From Desulfovibrio oxyclinae DSM 11498 (GTDB lineage: Bacteria > Desulfobacterota > Desulfovibrionia > Desulfovibrionales > Desulfovibrionaceae), in NCBI RefSeq assembly GCF_000375485.1, contig NZ_AQXE01000010.1, forward strand, positions 1 to 46,894: DNA of 46,894 nucleotides, written 5' to 3'. A program made the position numbers and the translations under genes. The number at the start of each line of letters is the position of its first letter. Positions within the stretch are counted from its first letter, which is position 1. Below, piece by piece: positions 24,463-32,024 of this stretch. The notes beneath the pieces were generated by a model, which saw only the letters and a program-made list of their open reading frames with translations, did not search any database and was not told the DNA's origin.

Positions 24463-26022
24463 TTATTCACCCGAGCCTTTGTTTTCAGCGGGCTTCTTCT
24501 TTCGCCTGCGCGGCCTGCGTTTGCGTTTGGGCTTGTCATCCGAGCCCGCCTTGTCGCCTGAGGGCTTTTTGTCGCCGGAAGGCTTTCGGTCAGGTTTTCC
24601 CTTGCCCTTTTGAGGACTCTTCTTGGGCTGTTCCGAAAGGGGCACTTCGGGCGGGGTATGCAGCGACTGCTGATAGAATTCATCCATCAACATGCCCAGC
24701 AGCACCAGCGTATCATCTTCCTCGGCAAAACGTTTGGCGATGTCCAGAAAGCGGGAAATGCGTTCGCCCTGAAAATAGGTCAGGTCGCGGCGTTTTTTCT
24801 CAAGCATTGCCGTGAGGCGTTCCTCAATGACCGAGGCCACCTCCTCGTCGTCCGGGATTTCGCGTTCGACGAGATTTATCTTGAATTTTGCGGCAATGCG
24901 CTTGAGTTCGGCCTTCTGGACGAGGTCCACGAGGGTGATGACGGTTCCGGACGCGCCAGCCCTGCCGGTTCTGCCCGCACGGTGGATGTAGGACTCCGGG
25001 TCTTCCGGCGGTTCGAACATGAAGACGTGGGAAAGCTCGGGAATATCGATGCCGCGCGCGGCGACGTCGGTGGCCACGAGAATCCTGAGTTGGCCTTCGC
25101 GGATGCGATTCAGCACGCTTTCGCGCTTGTTCTGCGAAAGGTCGGCGGTCAGCGGTTCGGCGTCAAAGCCGAACTGCTTGATGACCGTGGCCACGAATTC
25201 CACGTTGCGCTTGGTGTTGCAGAACACGATGGCGGACGTGGGGTTCTCGGTCTCGATGAGCTTGAGCAGATGGCGCTCCTTGCCCATGGCCGGGACCTCA
25301 TAGAAAATGTTTTCGATTTCCGCAACGTTGACCTGATCCTGCGAAAGGCTCAGGAAATCCGGCTTGTGCAGGAACTGGTCGGCCAGACGCAGTACCACGG
25401 GCGGATAGGTTGCGGAGAACATGAACGCGCCGGCGAGCCTGTCGGGTAAAAATGCCTGAATGCGTTTCATGTCGGGGTAGAAGCCGATGGAGAGCATACG
25501 GTCGGCTTCGTCGAAGATGAGAACCTGCAGTTTGTTCAGGTTCAGCGAGCCACCCTTGAGGTGGTCGAGCACTCGACCGGGCGTACCCACCACGATCTGT
25601 GCGCCCTCGGAAAAGGCGTCGAGCTGGGCCTTGTAGCCAACACCGCCGTAGACGGCCACGACGTTGATACCGGAGTCTCCGGCAAGGTTCTTGGCTTCCT
25701 GAGCGACCTGCTTTGCGAGTTCGCGGGTGGGGACAAGCACGAGTGCCTGACAGTCGGTGGAGTCGGGCTTTATGCGGTCGAGAAGCGGCAGCACGAAGGC
25801 GCCGGTCTTTCCCGAGCCGGTGCGGGCCTGAACCATGACGTCGCGTCCCTGCATGACGTAAGGCAGCGCCTTCTTCTGCACGGGCATGATGTCGGACCAG
25901 CCTACACGTTTGCAGGCGTCCATAAGCGGTTCGGGCAGTTGATCAAAGGAAATTTCGGGAAGTTGTTCGGAGCCCTTGCTTTCGGTTTCGGCTCCCTGGT
26001 CGGGTCTGGTGTCGTCAGTCAT
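24463..26022 (-). CDS. DEAD-box ATP-dependent RNA helicase
   Basis: An RNA helicase of the RhlE/CsdA type, probably acting in ribosome assembly or RNA turnover. The 519 aa contain the Q motif region (FDQLPEPLMDACKRVGW), motif I ARTGSGKT, the DEAD box (IFDEADRM), motif III SAT, and motif VI HRAGRTGRAG. The C-terminal extension is lysine/arginine-rich with repeated PSGDK elements and ends in a very basic segment (KPKRKRRPRRRKKKP), a typical RNA-binding tail. The ATG at 26022 follows an AGGAG, but at a long spacing (13 nt). It is divergent from the RluA-N-like gene. Confidence 0.93.
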   Translation of the reverse strand: MTDDTRPDQGAETESKGSEQLPEISFDQLPEPLMDACKRVGWSDIMPVQKKALPYVMQGRDVMVQARTGSGKTGAFVLPLLDRIKPDSTDCQALVLVPTRELAKQVAQEAKNLAGDSGINVVAVYGGVGYKAQLDAFSEGAQIVVGTPGRVLDHLKGGSLNLNKLQVLIFDEADRMLSIGFYPDMKRIQAFLPDRLAGAFMFSATYPPVVLRLADQFLHKPDFLSLSQDQVNVAEIENIFYEVPAMGKERHLLKLIETENPTSAIVFCNTKRNVEFVATVIKQFGFDAEPLTADLSQNKRESVLNRIREGQLRILVATDVAARGIDIPELSHVFMFEPPEDPESYIHRAGRTGRAGASGTVITLVDLVQKAELKRIAAKFKINLVEREIPDDEEVASVIEERLTAMLEKKRRDLTYFQGERISRFLDIAKRFAEEDDTLVLLGMLMDEFYQQSLHTPPEVPLSEQPKKSPQKGKGKPDRKPSGDKKPSGDKAGSDDKPKRKRRPRRRKKKPAENKGSGE

Positions 26023-26240
26023 ATGGTGATGTATACTCCTGTTCGGTGCGGTAATGTCGCAATCCGTGTCAATACGCCTACCCGAGATATGGCTCAAGAG
26101 CAAGGCTCAGACCTGGCAATCCCTGCAATCGGGGCAGTTTTGCGCCATAATTGAAGCCTTCCGTCGCTGCCGGAAAGAAGGCACGGAGACCGTCGATTCC
26201 GGCGAGGTCTGTCGCTTTACTCTTCAAGGTCCTTGAGGCA

Positions 26241-27008
26241 ATGTCTCCGGTCATGTGCGATTTTTCTACGGATTCCGTTTCCTGCCAGGGCTTTTGCCCC
26301 CGATGCGGTACCGAGCATTCTCTCAAGGCCGGTTCGGCCATGGAGGCGTGCCGGAAACTCATGACCGAGCTGGAGCGTCATGGACGCATTGATTGGCATC
26401 TGCCGGAAAGCGAGGCTGACCCAAGGCTTTCGACCACACCGCTTTTCGGTCAGCCGCGTGGCCAGATGTTCGGTGTGATGACGTACGAGGATGCCGCAGG
26501 AAACCCGGGCGTTGCAAAAGCCTTTTCCGGTCAGTTCAATGGCGTCTGGGCCGTGAAGGGCTGGGCTCCTCCGTTGGTCGAGCAGGAGGCTTTTGACGAG
26601 GTTTCCCGCCATATTGAGCCGGAAATCAAACGGCTGGGGCGCAGAATTCAGGCTCTTAATGGGGATGCCACGCTTCGCGCGGAACTCAAACGCATGCGAC
26701 GTGAGCTGTCTTCGCAACTCATGCGGGAGATTCATGAACTATACGTTCTCAGAAATTTCAAGAATGAGAGCGCCCAGCTTCAGCACGTCTTTCAAGGCAA
26801 GGGGATTCCAACCGGAACCGGTGACTGCTGCGCGCCCAAGCTGCTCCAGTTGGCAGCCGTCAATGGCTGGCGACCTCTTGGAATAGCGGAATTCTTCTGG
26901 GGGCGGGAAAATCGTTCAGGCACCAGGGAACACGCTCGTTTCTATCCTGCCTGCATTGAAAAATGCCGCCCGATATTGGGGTTCATGCTTTGCGGTTCTC
27001 AAGGCTAA
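26241..27008 (+). CDS. Free-standing homologue of the N-terminal region of some RluA-type pseudouridine synthases (putative)
   Basis: Residues near the C-terminus (GTGDCCAPKLLQ; IAEFFWG; YPACIEKCRPILGFML) resemble the long N-terminal extension found before the catalytic domain in a group of proteobacterial RluA-like enzymes; this is recalled, not searched. The catalytic HRLD domain is absent, so this 255-aa protein cannot be a synthase itself. Cysteine pairs at the N-terminus (CPRCG) and near the C-terminus (ACIEKC) suggest metal binding. A long charged helix lies in the middle (around residues 120-175). The start is uncertain: ATG 26241 or 26253, with a longer reading from about 26151 possible but without an SD. 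It neighbours an RNA helicase, in keeping with an RNA-related role. Confidence 0.6.
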   Translation: MSPVMCDFSTDSVSCQGFCPRCGTEHSLKAGSAMEACRKLMTELERHGRIDWHLPESEADPRLSTTPLFGQPRGQMFGVMTYEDAAGNPGVAKAFSGQFNGVWAVKGWAPPLVEQEAFDEVSRHIEPEIKRLGRRIQALNGDATLRAELKRMRRELSSQLMREIHELYVLRNFKNESAQLQHVFQGKGIPTGTGDCCAPKLLQLAAVNGWRPLGIAEFFWGRENRSGTREHARFYPACIEKCRPILGFMLCGSQG

Positions 27009-27049
27009 GCTCCTGAATAGCCAGAAATACCTTCTCCATTCGATTTCTC

Positions 27050-27078
27050 TTGACCACTCGTTGCGGTTGCCTTAGGGA
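27050..27078 (+). promoter_or_regulatory. Candidate greA promoter
   Basis: TTGACC (27050-27055), a 17-nt spacer and TAGGGA (27073-27078). The -35 is good and the -10 is weak. It would start a leader of about 90 nt before greA. Confidence 0.35.
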
Positions 27079-27093
27079 TACTGTTTTGCAGTC

Positions 27094-27140
27094 GCACACC
27101 ACTACCAATCCAGCCGCCGAGGCGGCGGCCGGTGTGCTTT
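27094..27140 (+). promoter_or_regulatory. Hairpin leader of greA, possible attenuator
   Basis: The outer stem is GCACACC (27094-27100) with GGTGTGC (27131-27137). The inner GC stem is GCCGCC (27113-27118) with GGCGGC (27121-27126). A short T-run (TTT) follows the outer stem. It lies 35-80 nt upstream of the greA start codon and resembles an attenuator or stable leader RNA. Confidence 0.5.
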
Positions 27141-27174
27141 ACTATTATCAACAGAAATTCAAGGACTGATCATC

Positions 27175-27666
27175 ATGAGCCGCATTCCCATTTCGATTCA
27201 GGGTTATGAGAGCGTCAAAAAAGAACTGGACGAACTGAAGAAGGAACGTCCGGGAGTCATTCAGGCAATCAAGGAAGCCCGTGAAGAAGGCGACCTCAAG
27301 GAAAACGCCGGATACGACGCGGCCCGTGAACGTCAGGGCATGCTGGAGGCGCGCATCAGCCACATTGAATCCCGCATGCCGTATTTCGACCTGATCGACC
27401 TCGACAAGCAGAACAGCGATGAGATTCTTTTCGGCGCGACTGTTGAGATTGAGGACATGGAAACCGAGGAAGTCAAGAAGTACACGCTTCTCGGTGCCGA
27501 CGAAGCCGACTACAAGAACGGCACCATTTCCATCATGTCTCCGGTGGCACAGGCGCTGCTTGGCAAGATGGAAGGCGACGAAATCGTTGTTGACGCCCCG
27601 CGTGGGAAGATCGAATACGAGATCATTTCCGTCAAATACGAGGGTGCCGCCGCTGTGAAGCGCTAG
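27175..27666 (+). CDS. greA: Transcription elongation factor GreA
   Basis: Rescues backtracked RNA polymerase by stimulating cleavage of the transcript 3' end through the secondary channel. The N-terminal coiled coil bears the acidic tip (AREEGDLKENAGYDAARERQ, with the key DLKENA), and the C-terminal FKBP-like domain follows (from about residue 85: ATVEIEDMETEE; SIMSPVAQALLGKMEGDE). At 163 aa it is normal length. SD AAGGA precedes the ATG. It is monocistronic, with its own leader and a strong terminator. Confidence 0.96.
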   Translation: MSRIPISIQGYESVKKELDELKKERPGVIQAIKEAREEGDLKENAGYDAARERQGMLEARISHIESRMPYFDLIDLDKQNSDEILFGATVEIEDMETEEVKKYTLLGADEADYKNGTISIMSPVAQALLGKMEGDEIVVDAPRGKIEYEIISVKYEGAAAVKR

Positions 27667-27690
27667 GTCCGCCTGCCCCATAGAGCGTTA

Positions 27691-27725
27691 AAAAGCCCCC
27701 TTCCCTCTCGGGACGGGGGCTTTTC
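27691..27725. terminator. Bidirectional terminator between greA and the YbjQ-like gene
   Basis: GCCCCC (27695-27700) pairs with GGGGGC (27715-27720), with an inner CCC/GGG pair, flanked by AAAA and TTTT. It serves greA on the plus strand and the converging gene that ends at 27745. Confidence 0.85.
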
Positions 27726-27744
27726 TTGTCTTTGTTGCATGCCG

Positions 27745-28083
27745 CTATTTCTTGACGGGCTTCAGGCGCACGGCGGTGCCGTAGCAGGAATAGTACTTGT
27801 CCCCTTCCGGATGAAAGGAAACGTTCTCGCGGTAGGCGATGATGGCGTCCGCGTTGACGTCCACCGCCTGAGCCAGCAGGCCGTAGAAGGCGTTGTCGAA
27901 GATGTAGCTGCGACAGACGATGAGACCGAACGCCCCAGCTATTTCGCGGCCCGGCATCTCATCGGTGGTCACGATCTTGATCTTGCCGCCAAGATACAGG
28001 TTCTTGGCCAGTTCAAGCCTCTGGTCATTCTTGCTTTCTTCCTTGTATACGGGCTTTTTCGGCCCGCCGAATATCAGCGCCAT
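27745..28083 (-). CDS. YbjQ-like protein (DUF74/UPF0145 type, putative)
   Basis: A 112-aa protein whose central segment (KIKIVTTDEMPGREIAGAFGLIVCRS) and following helix/strand (LLAQAVDVNADAIIAYR) match the small YbjQ/DUF74 fold, usually annotated as a putative heavy-metal-binding or unknown-function pentamer. The N-terminal lysine-rich extension is not part of the usual fold. SD AAGGA precedes the ATG. It appears monocistronic. Its role is unknown. Confidence 0.65.
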   Translation of the reverse strand: MALIFGGPKKPVYKEESKNDQRLELAKNLYLGGKIKIVTTDEMPGREIAGAFGLIVCRSYIFDNAFYGLLAQAVDVNADAIIAYRENVSFHPEGDKYYSCYGTAVRLKPVKK

Positions 28084-28147
28084 TGGAGAATCCTTGGATT
28101 TGAATCGGTTGTGACTAAGGACTCATATCCCATGACCCGTGGATTCA

Positions 28148-28672
28148 TCAAGCCCCACGCTTGTCGGAAAAGGCCTGCATGAGCAACCGGGTGCCTGCCA
28201 TGAACGTTCCCTGATTGCAGGCATCCAGTATTGCCGCGTCGTTCCAGCCATTTTCACGCTGCTCGGTGATGTCTTCTTTCGAAACCCTTTCGCCGCGCAC
28301 CACGCGCATGACGAACACCAATAGGCTTTTCTCCCCATCAGAAAGCGGTGCATTATTTGGCGAATTGCGCATCTCTTCCAACTCGGCGTCATCAACTCCG
28401 GTTGCGAGCAACAGGTTCCTGCTGAAATCCACGCATTCGCTCAAACCGAAGTGATCGGCAGCGAGATAGCGGATTGAAGCTGTCAACGCGAAATCCAGCG
28501 CGGAGCGGTCTCGGTAGTAACCAATCTGTCGCATCTGGCACTCGAAGAGCCCCGGGCTTGCACTCAGGAGTTGCAATGGAGCCGGAACACCGAATGCTTC
28601 CGGAAAAGCCGAGTATGCTTTTCCTATCTCTCCTTCAGCTGACTCGGGGGCAACATGGTTGAGCATGAACAT
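28148..28672 (-). CDS. AhpD-fold (carboxymuconolactone decarboxylase-like) protein without a CxxC motif
   Basis: A 174-aa helical protein of the peroxidase-related/CMD superfamily (ALTASIRYLAADHFGLSEC; the segment CVDFSRNLLLATG corresponds to the AhpD active-site helix). In AhpD-type enzymes this helix carries CxxC and a His. Here only C80 remains, the second Cys is Phe83 and the His is Asn, so the usual thiol chemistry is not expected. SD AAGGAG is good. A TetR-type operator half-match sits immediately upstream, and the gene lies behind the repressor gene on the same strand, separated by a terminator. It is probably a target of that repressor. Confidence 0.75.
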   Translation of the reverse strand: MFMLNHVAPESAEGEIGKAYSAFPEAFGVPAPLQLLSASPGLFECQMRQIGYYRDRSALDFALTASIRYLAADHFGLSECVDFSRNLLLATGVDDAELEEMRNSPNNAPLSDGEKSLLVFVMRVVRGERVSKEDITEQRENGWNDAAILDACNQGTFMAGTRLLMQAFSDKRGA

Positions 28673-28690
28673 GAAAATCTCCTTTGTAGT

Positions 28691-28705
28691 AGACCAGTCG
28701 TCTAG
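28691..28705. promoter_or_regulatory. Second, imperfect TetR operator upstream of the AhpD-fold gene
   Basis: TAGACCAGTCGTCTA keeps the outer arms TAGAC/GTCTA of the perfect site at 29335-29350 but is one base shorter. It lies directly before the SD of the AhpD-fold gene, suitable for repression by the same regulator. Confidence 0.6.
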
Positions 28706-28717
28706 TTGAGAGGTGTA

Positions 28718-28738
28718 AAAAAGGTCACCTCGTGACCT
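28718..28738 (-). terminator. Terminator after the TetR gene
   Basis: AGGTCAC and GTGACCT form a 7-bp stem with a 3-nt loop, followed on the minus strand by five T. It begins right after the repressor stop codon, so the downstream gene should use its own promoter. Confidence 0.65.
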
Positions 28739-28739
28739 G

Positions 28740-29324
28740 CTAATATTGGTCCAGAATAATGGAGAAAACGAATTTTTCGAACTGATCCAGCGGCTCCGGA
28801 GATTTACTGGCTTTCATACGCACAAGAGCTCCCTGCCAGGAATTGACGATGAAGTCCGCCGTTTCCCGTGGATCAATTATGACCGGAATGTCTCCGCGCT
28901 CCTTGGCCTGCGAAAGGACTCCCTCCGCATACCGTGACATGGCGTCGAACACGCGAGCAATAGCCTTTGCGAATAAGGGGTTCAAGTCTCCCATTTCCTG
29001 GGAGAGATTGCCGATGGGACATCCAAGGGCATAACCGCTTTCATCAAGTCTGTTGCGCAGGCCGGCAAACATGCCCCTGAGTCGATCAAGCGGCGGCAGT
29101 TCGGACTCCTCCAACTGCCGGCGCATGGCTTCAACAAAGCGAATTCTGTGGAACTCCACCAGTTCCAGACCGAATGCTTCCTTGCTGGAAAAATAGAAAT
29201 AGAACGAGCCCTTGGGGACGTCCGCTTCCCGAAGGACCTCGGAAATACCGGTATTGTTGAACCCCTGCCGGTGCACAAGGTTCGCGCCGATCTCAAGGAT
29301 GTGTTCTTTCGTGTTTTTTCCCAT
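28740..29324 (-). CDS. TetR-family repressor, NemR-like
   Basis: A 194-aa one-component regulator. The N-terminal helix-turn-helix is typical (NNTGISEVLREADVPKGSFYFYF). The ligand domain contains YALGCPIGNLSQEMGDL. By eye this aligns with the redox Cys106 region of E. coli NemR (GCLTVKLSAEVCDL), so C102 matches Cys106; K171 in VRMKASKSPEPL aligns with NemR Lys175 (KISRSFEPL). That Cys-Lys pair senses hypochlorite and electrophiles in E. coli. The ATG at 29324 lacks an SD; it coincides with the transcription start predicted from the overlapping promoter, so the mRNA may be leaderless. A perfect palindrome lies inside that promoter, implying autorepression. Confidence 0.85.
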   Translation of the reverse strand: MGKNTKEHILEIGANLVHRQGFNNTGISEVLREADVPKGSFYFYFSSKEAFGLELVEFHRIRFVEAMRRQLEESELPPLDRLRGMFAGLRNRLDESGYALGCPIGNLSQEMGDLNPLFAKAIARVFDAMSRYAEGVLSQAKERGDIPVIIDPRETADFIVNSWQGALVRMKASKSPEPLDQFEKFVFSIILDQY

Positions 29325-29330
29325 GGAAAC

Positions 29331-29360
29331 TCTGTAGACCGATCGGTCTAGTCTTGTCAA
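29331..29360 (-). promoter_or_regulatory. Promoter of the NemR-like gene
   Basis: A perfect TTGACA -35 (29360-29355), an 18-nt spacer and TACAGA (29336-29331). The -35 overlaps the stop codon of the MATE gene. The predicted start is at 29323-29325, on the ATG itself. Confidence 0.6.
29335..29350. promoter_or_regulatory. Perfect 16-bp palindromic operator of the TetR repressor
   Basis: TAGACCGATCGGTCTA is a perfect palindrome inside the repressor's own promoter. It has the TAGACC/GGTCTA arms known for NemR-type boxes (recalled). A relaxed copy precedes the AhpD-fold gene. Confidence 0.85.
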
Positions 29361-30700
29361 ATAGCATCACGTCTGTTCAGCGGAGCGTCACCAATGCCGG
29401 GCCAGATCCTGGCGATTCCGAAGCTTGCACGAATGAATGTCCAGAGCGTGGCGGCAAGCCATATCCAGACAAGCGCGGGGGCAGGTCGAAAGTGTTCTAT
29501 GCCTATAACGGCGGCGGCACCGCAAATGGAGGCAATGACCATGGCGTTTCGTAAAAATCGAAAGTCGCCGGTGCCCCAATGGATGCCGTCCGTGGCGTAT
29601 GACAGCGAACTGAGCGGTTGCATCAGGGCCGCCGTCAGCCATCCGGGGTGGAAGACGGCGATTGCTCCGGCCGGGACGAGCAACCATGCCACCTGTGCTC
29701 GGAAGAGGATCATCCCGAAGCACAATGCCGCTCCGGTGCCGATGCTCCAGAAGCAGGTCAGCCGGGCAACGCTTTTGGCCGTCACCCGGTCGGCGCGTCC
29801 GACAAAATATCCCACAAGCGACTGCGCGGTGATGGCGAATGCATCCAGAAACAATGCGGCAAAGATGAAGAACTGACGGATAGCCTGATAGGCCGCCCCT
29901 TCCTCGGGGCCGACCTGATTGGCCGCACGGGTGCAGAGCGACAGGAAGATGAGAACCGCTCCGGTCCTCACGAAGATGTCGCCTCCTATGGAAAGAAGCT
30001 TGCGGCAGTCCGTAAGGCGAAGGTCTCGTGAAAGCCCGACCATCCGACCAGTCGCAACTAGGGCCCAGATGGCCCCGCACCACTGGCTGATGGAGCTGGC
30101 AAGCCCTGCTCCGCCGACGCCCATGGTAGGGAACGGTCCCACGCCGAAGACCAGAAGCCAGTCCAGAAGCACGTTCATCGCATTGACGCCCACCGCAACA
30201 TACAGAGCGGTCTTCATGTCCTGCGCTCCCCGCAGTGCGCCGAAGCAGGCAACGGTTACCAGAACACCCGGCGCACCGAGCAATCGGTATTCCATATATT
30301 CCGAGGCGTTTTGCAGTACAGCCCCGTCGCCGCCCAGTAGCGCGCCGATGCCGTCAAGAAGCGGGAGGGCACCGAAAAAAAGAACCAGCCCAACCGAGGC
30401 GGCCATGGCACATGCGAGGGAACTGATTCTCGCGGCTCGTGAAGGATCGTCCTCACCCAGAGAATGGGCGACTTCGGTTTGCGTGCCGATGCCGAGAAAC
30501 GAAAAGGCCCAGAACACGGCGGAAAAAGCCATGGTTCCGATGCCGAGTGCGGCGGTTGCCTCAGATCCCAGACGCGCGACGAAAGCAGTGTCTGCCAGCC
30601 CCGTGACTGGTTCCGCCACGAGGGAAAACAATACCGGAATCGCGAGCTTGAGTATGGTTCGATTGGGTGAACGGTGAAAGGGATGGTCGTGATGCGGCAT
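29357..30700 (-). CDS. MATE-family efflux transporter (DinF-like)
   Basis: A 447-aa integral membrane protein with about 12 helices and the MATE repeat pattern (LAIPVLFSLVAEPVTGLADTAFVARLGSEATAALGIG at the N-terminus, of which the core is EPVTGLADTAFV). Such proteins export drugs or metabolites by Na+ or H+ antiport. The short, histidine-rich N-terminus (MPHHDHPFH) is unusual. GGAGC precedes the ATG. It is located just upstream of the NemR-like repressor on the same strand, with 32 nt between them holding the operator; it may be part of the regulated unit by read-through. A second, distinct MATE gene is at 37.6 kb. Confidence 0.9.
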   Translation of the reverse strand: MPHHDHPFHRSPNRTILKLAIPVLFSLVAEPVTGLADTAFVARLGSEATAALGIGTMAFSAVFWAFSFLGIGTQTEVAHSLGEDDPSRAARISSLACAMAASVGLVLFFGALPLLDGIGALLGGDGAVLQNASEYMEYRLLGAPGVLVTVACFGALRGAQDMKTALYVAVGVNAMNVLLDWLLVFGVGPFPTMGVGGAGLASSISQWCGAIWALVATGRMVGLSRDLRLTDCRKLLSIGGDIFVRTGAVLIFLSLCTRAANQVGPEEGAAYQAIRQFFIFAALFLDAFAITAQSLVGYFVGRADRVTAKSVARLTCFWSIGTGAALCFGMILFRAQVAWLLVPAGAIAVFHPGWLTAALMQPLSSLSYATDGIHWGTGDFRFLRNAMVIASICGAAAVIGIEHFRPAPALVWIWLAATLWTFIRASFGIARIWPGIGDAPLNRRDAI

Positions 30701-30754
30701 GAAAAGCTCCGGGTTCCGGTAATGCCTACTCCCGGCCCGTTAGGGAATCAAGCA

Positions 30755-30780
30755 TAAAAAAGCCCCGCCGAAGCGGGGCT
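30755..30780 (-). terminator. Terminator after the M48 protease gene
   Basis: AGCCCCGC and GCGGGGCT form an 8-bp perfect stem with a 4-nt loop, followed on the minus strand by six T. Confidence 0.88.
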
Positions 30781-30785
30781 TGTGT

Positions 30786-31946
30786 CTACTTTGAGGCGAT
30801 GATCTCGCCCCGCTCGCGGGGGCTTCCGTAAGGAACTTCTTCCACACCGCCGTAATGGTCGAGAGCCTCCTGCGTCAGGTTGGGCAGGATGACCTCGTTA
30901 CGCTGCTCTTTTTCAATGATTTCATCATAGGTTTCATTGATATAGACGTAACGGCTCGCCGAGTTGGGATGCGTCGTATCATGGGAAATCGCATAGGGGC
31001 TTTCGGCACCCATGCCTCGCCACACGTTTGCGGCATCTTCCACATTGTATCCACCACGGTAAGCAAAATAGAGGCCGAGGTAATCGGCTTCCTTTTCGTG
31101 ATCGATGCTGTTGCTGTAATTCATCTGGTTCGCGATGGATACTCCGGCATTGGAACTTACGCCGGTCAGGCCGGTGATGAGGATGTCCACGAAAAGCCCA
31201 GTGTTCAGTGCGGCCTGACTCTGGTCGATGTGACCCGCGATGTTGTGCCCGAGTTCATGCCCTACGATGAGGGCAAGCTGGGAGTCATTAGTGAATTCCT
31301 TGATGATCCCCTTGCAGATAATGATCTCTTCGCCACTGGCGTAGGCGTTGATTTCCGGCTTGTTTGAGTAAATAACATCGTAGTCGCACACCTTGACGGA
31401 GTGGATGGAGTGCTTTCTCTCCTTGCCCTTGTCATCCACCGTAAGCACGACCCTCGGCTCGTCCGAGGCATCCTCGCAGATGTCGGCCACCTTGTGCTTC
31501 CAGTCCCATCCTTCGCTGGGGAATTCGTTGCCATTGACGGCAAGGACGACCATTCCGGGTTTCAATCCGGCCTTATCCGCCGGACCGTTGGCCTGCACGG
31601 ATTCGATGAAAACGTAATTTTCGCGGCCGCGAGGGAGATCAAGATAATCGATATACGCCTGCTGCCATTCTTCATCAATCGAATCAAGGGTACTCAGTTT
31701 CAAACCCTGTGCGTAGTTCCAGTTGTCTTTGCAAAACGGCATACCCGCTTGCAAAATGCGAAGCCCCACGCTTTCGGCCCTGTTTTCATATCCAAGGCGG
31801 CGTTCAAGGGCGAATGTCTTCTGGTAAAGCTGTTCTCGCTCAACCAGTTTTTCATCCACGTGTGGGTTGACGGTTGTGTTTCTGTAACATCCGCAGAGAA
31901 TGACGGTTACCGCGGCCAGAGCAATCAGACGAACATGAGTACGCAC
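30786..31946 (-). CDS. M48-family metalloprotease lipoprotein with PDZ domain
   Basis: A 386-aa envelope protease. The N-terminus is a lipoprotein signal (lipobox ILCGC, lipidated Cys near residue 20). A PDZ domain lies in the middle (around 110-190: VQANGPADKAGLKPGMVVLAVNGN). The zinc protease core contains HELGH at H230-H234, with the family's downstream glutamate in the DHEKEADYLG helix. So it is an active M48 peptidase, like BepA/LoiP in topic but with an added PDZ. The GTG start at 31946 has a strong GAGAAGG SD. It probably takes part in outer-membrane protein quality control (inference). It is monocistronic, with a promoter in the 78-nt gap behind trmFO. Confidence 0.9.
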   Translation of the reverse strand: MRTHVRLIALAAVTVILCGCYRNTTVNPHVDEKLVEREQLYQKTFALERRLGYENRAESVGLRILQAGMPFCKDNWNYAQGLKLSTLDSIDEEWQQAYIDYLDLPRGRENYVFIESVQANGPADKAGLKPGMVVLAVNGNEFPSEGWDWKHKVADICEDASDEPRVVLTVDDKGKERKHSIHSVKVCDYDVIYSNKPEINAYASGEEIIICKGIIKEFTNDSQLALIVGHELGHNIAGHIDQSQAALNTGLFVDILITGLTGVSSNAGVSIANQMNYSNSIDHEKEADYLGLYFAYRGGYNVEDAANVWRGMGAESPYAISHDTTHPNSASRYVYINETYDEIIEKEQRNEVILPNLTQEALDHYGGVEEVPYGSPRERGEIIASK

Positions 31947-31978
31947 AATAAACCTTCTCTCGATATTGAATTTCGACT

Positions 31979-32007
31979 CCTTTACCCGAAATTCTATCAG
32001 TAATCAA
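31979..32007 (-). promoter_or_regulatory. Candidate promoter of the M48 protease gene
   Basis: TTGATT (32007-32002), a 17-nt spacer and TAAAGG (31984-31979) on the minus strand, about 35 nt upstream of the GTG start. The hexamer match is moderate. Confidence 0.4.
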
Positions 32008-32024
32008 TTGTGCATACTCGAAGG

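Noticed and set aside
26107..26148. 13-codon minus-strand ORF with a CPDCRDC motif between the DEAD-box gene and the RluA-N-like gene
   Set aside because: The Cys motif is eye-catching, but the ORF is very short, no matched promoter was found, and chance cannot be excluded.
26023..26240. Possible longer N-terminus (from about 26151) for the RluA-N-like protein, or a small gene in the gap
   Set aside because: No SD and no family-like sequence in the extension; left as the divergent promoter region.
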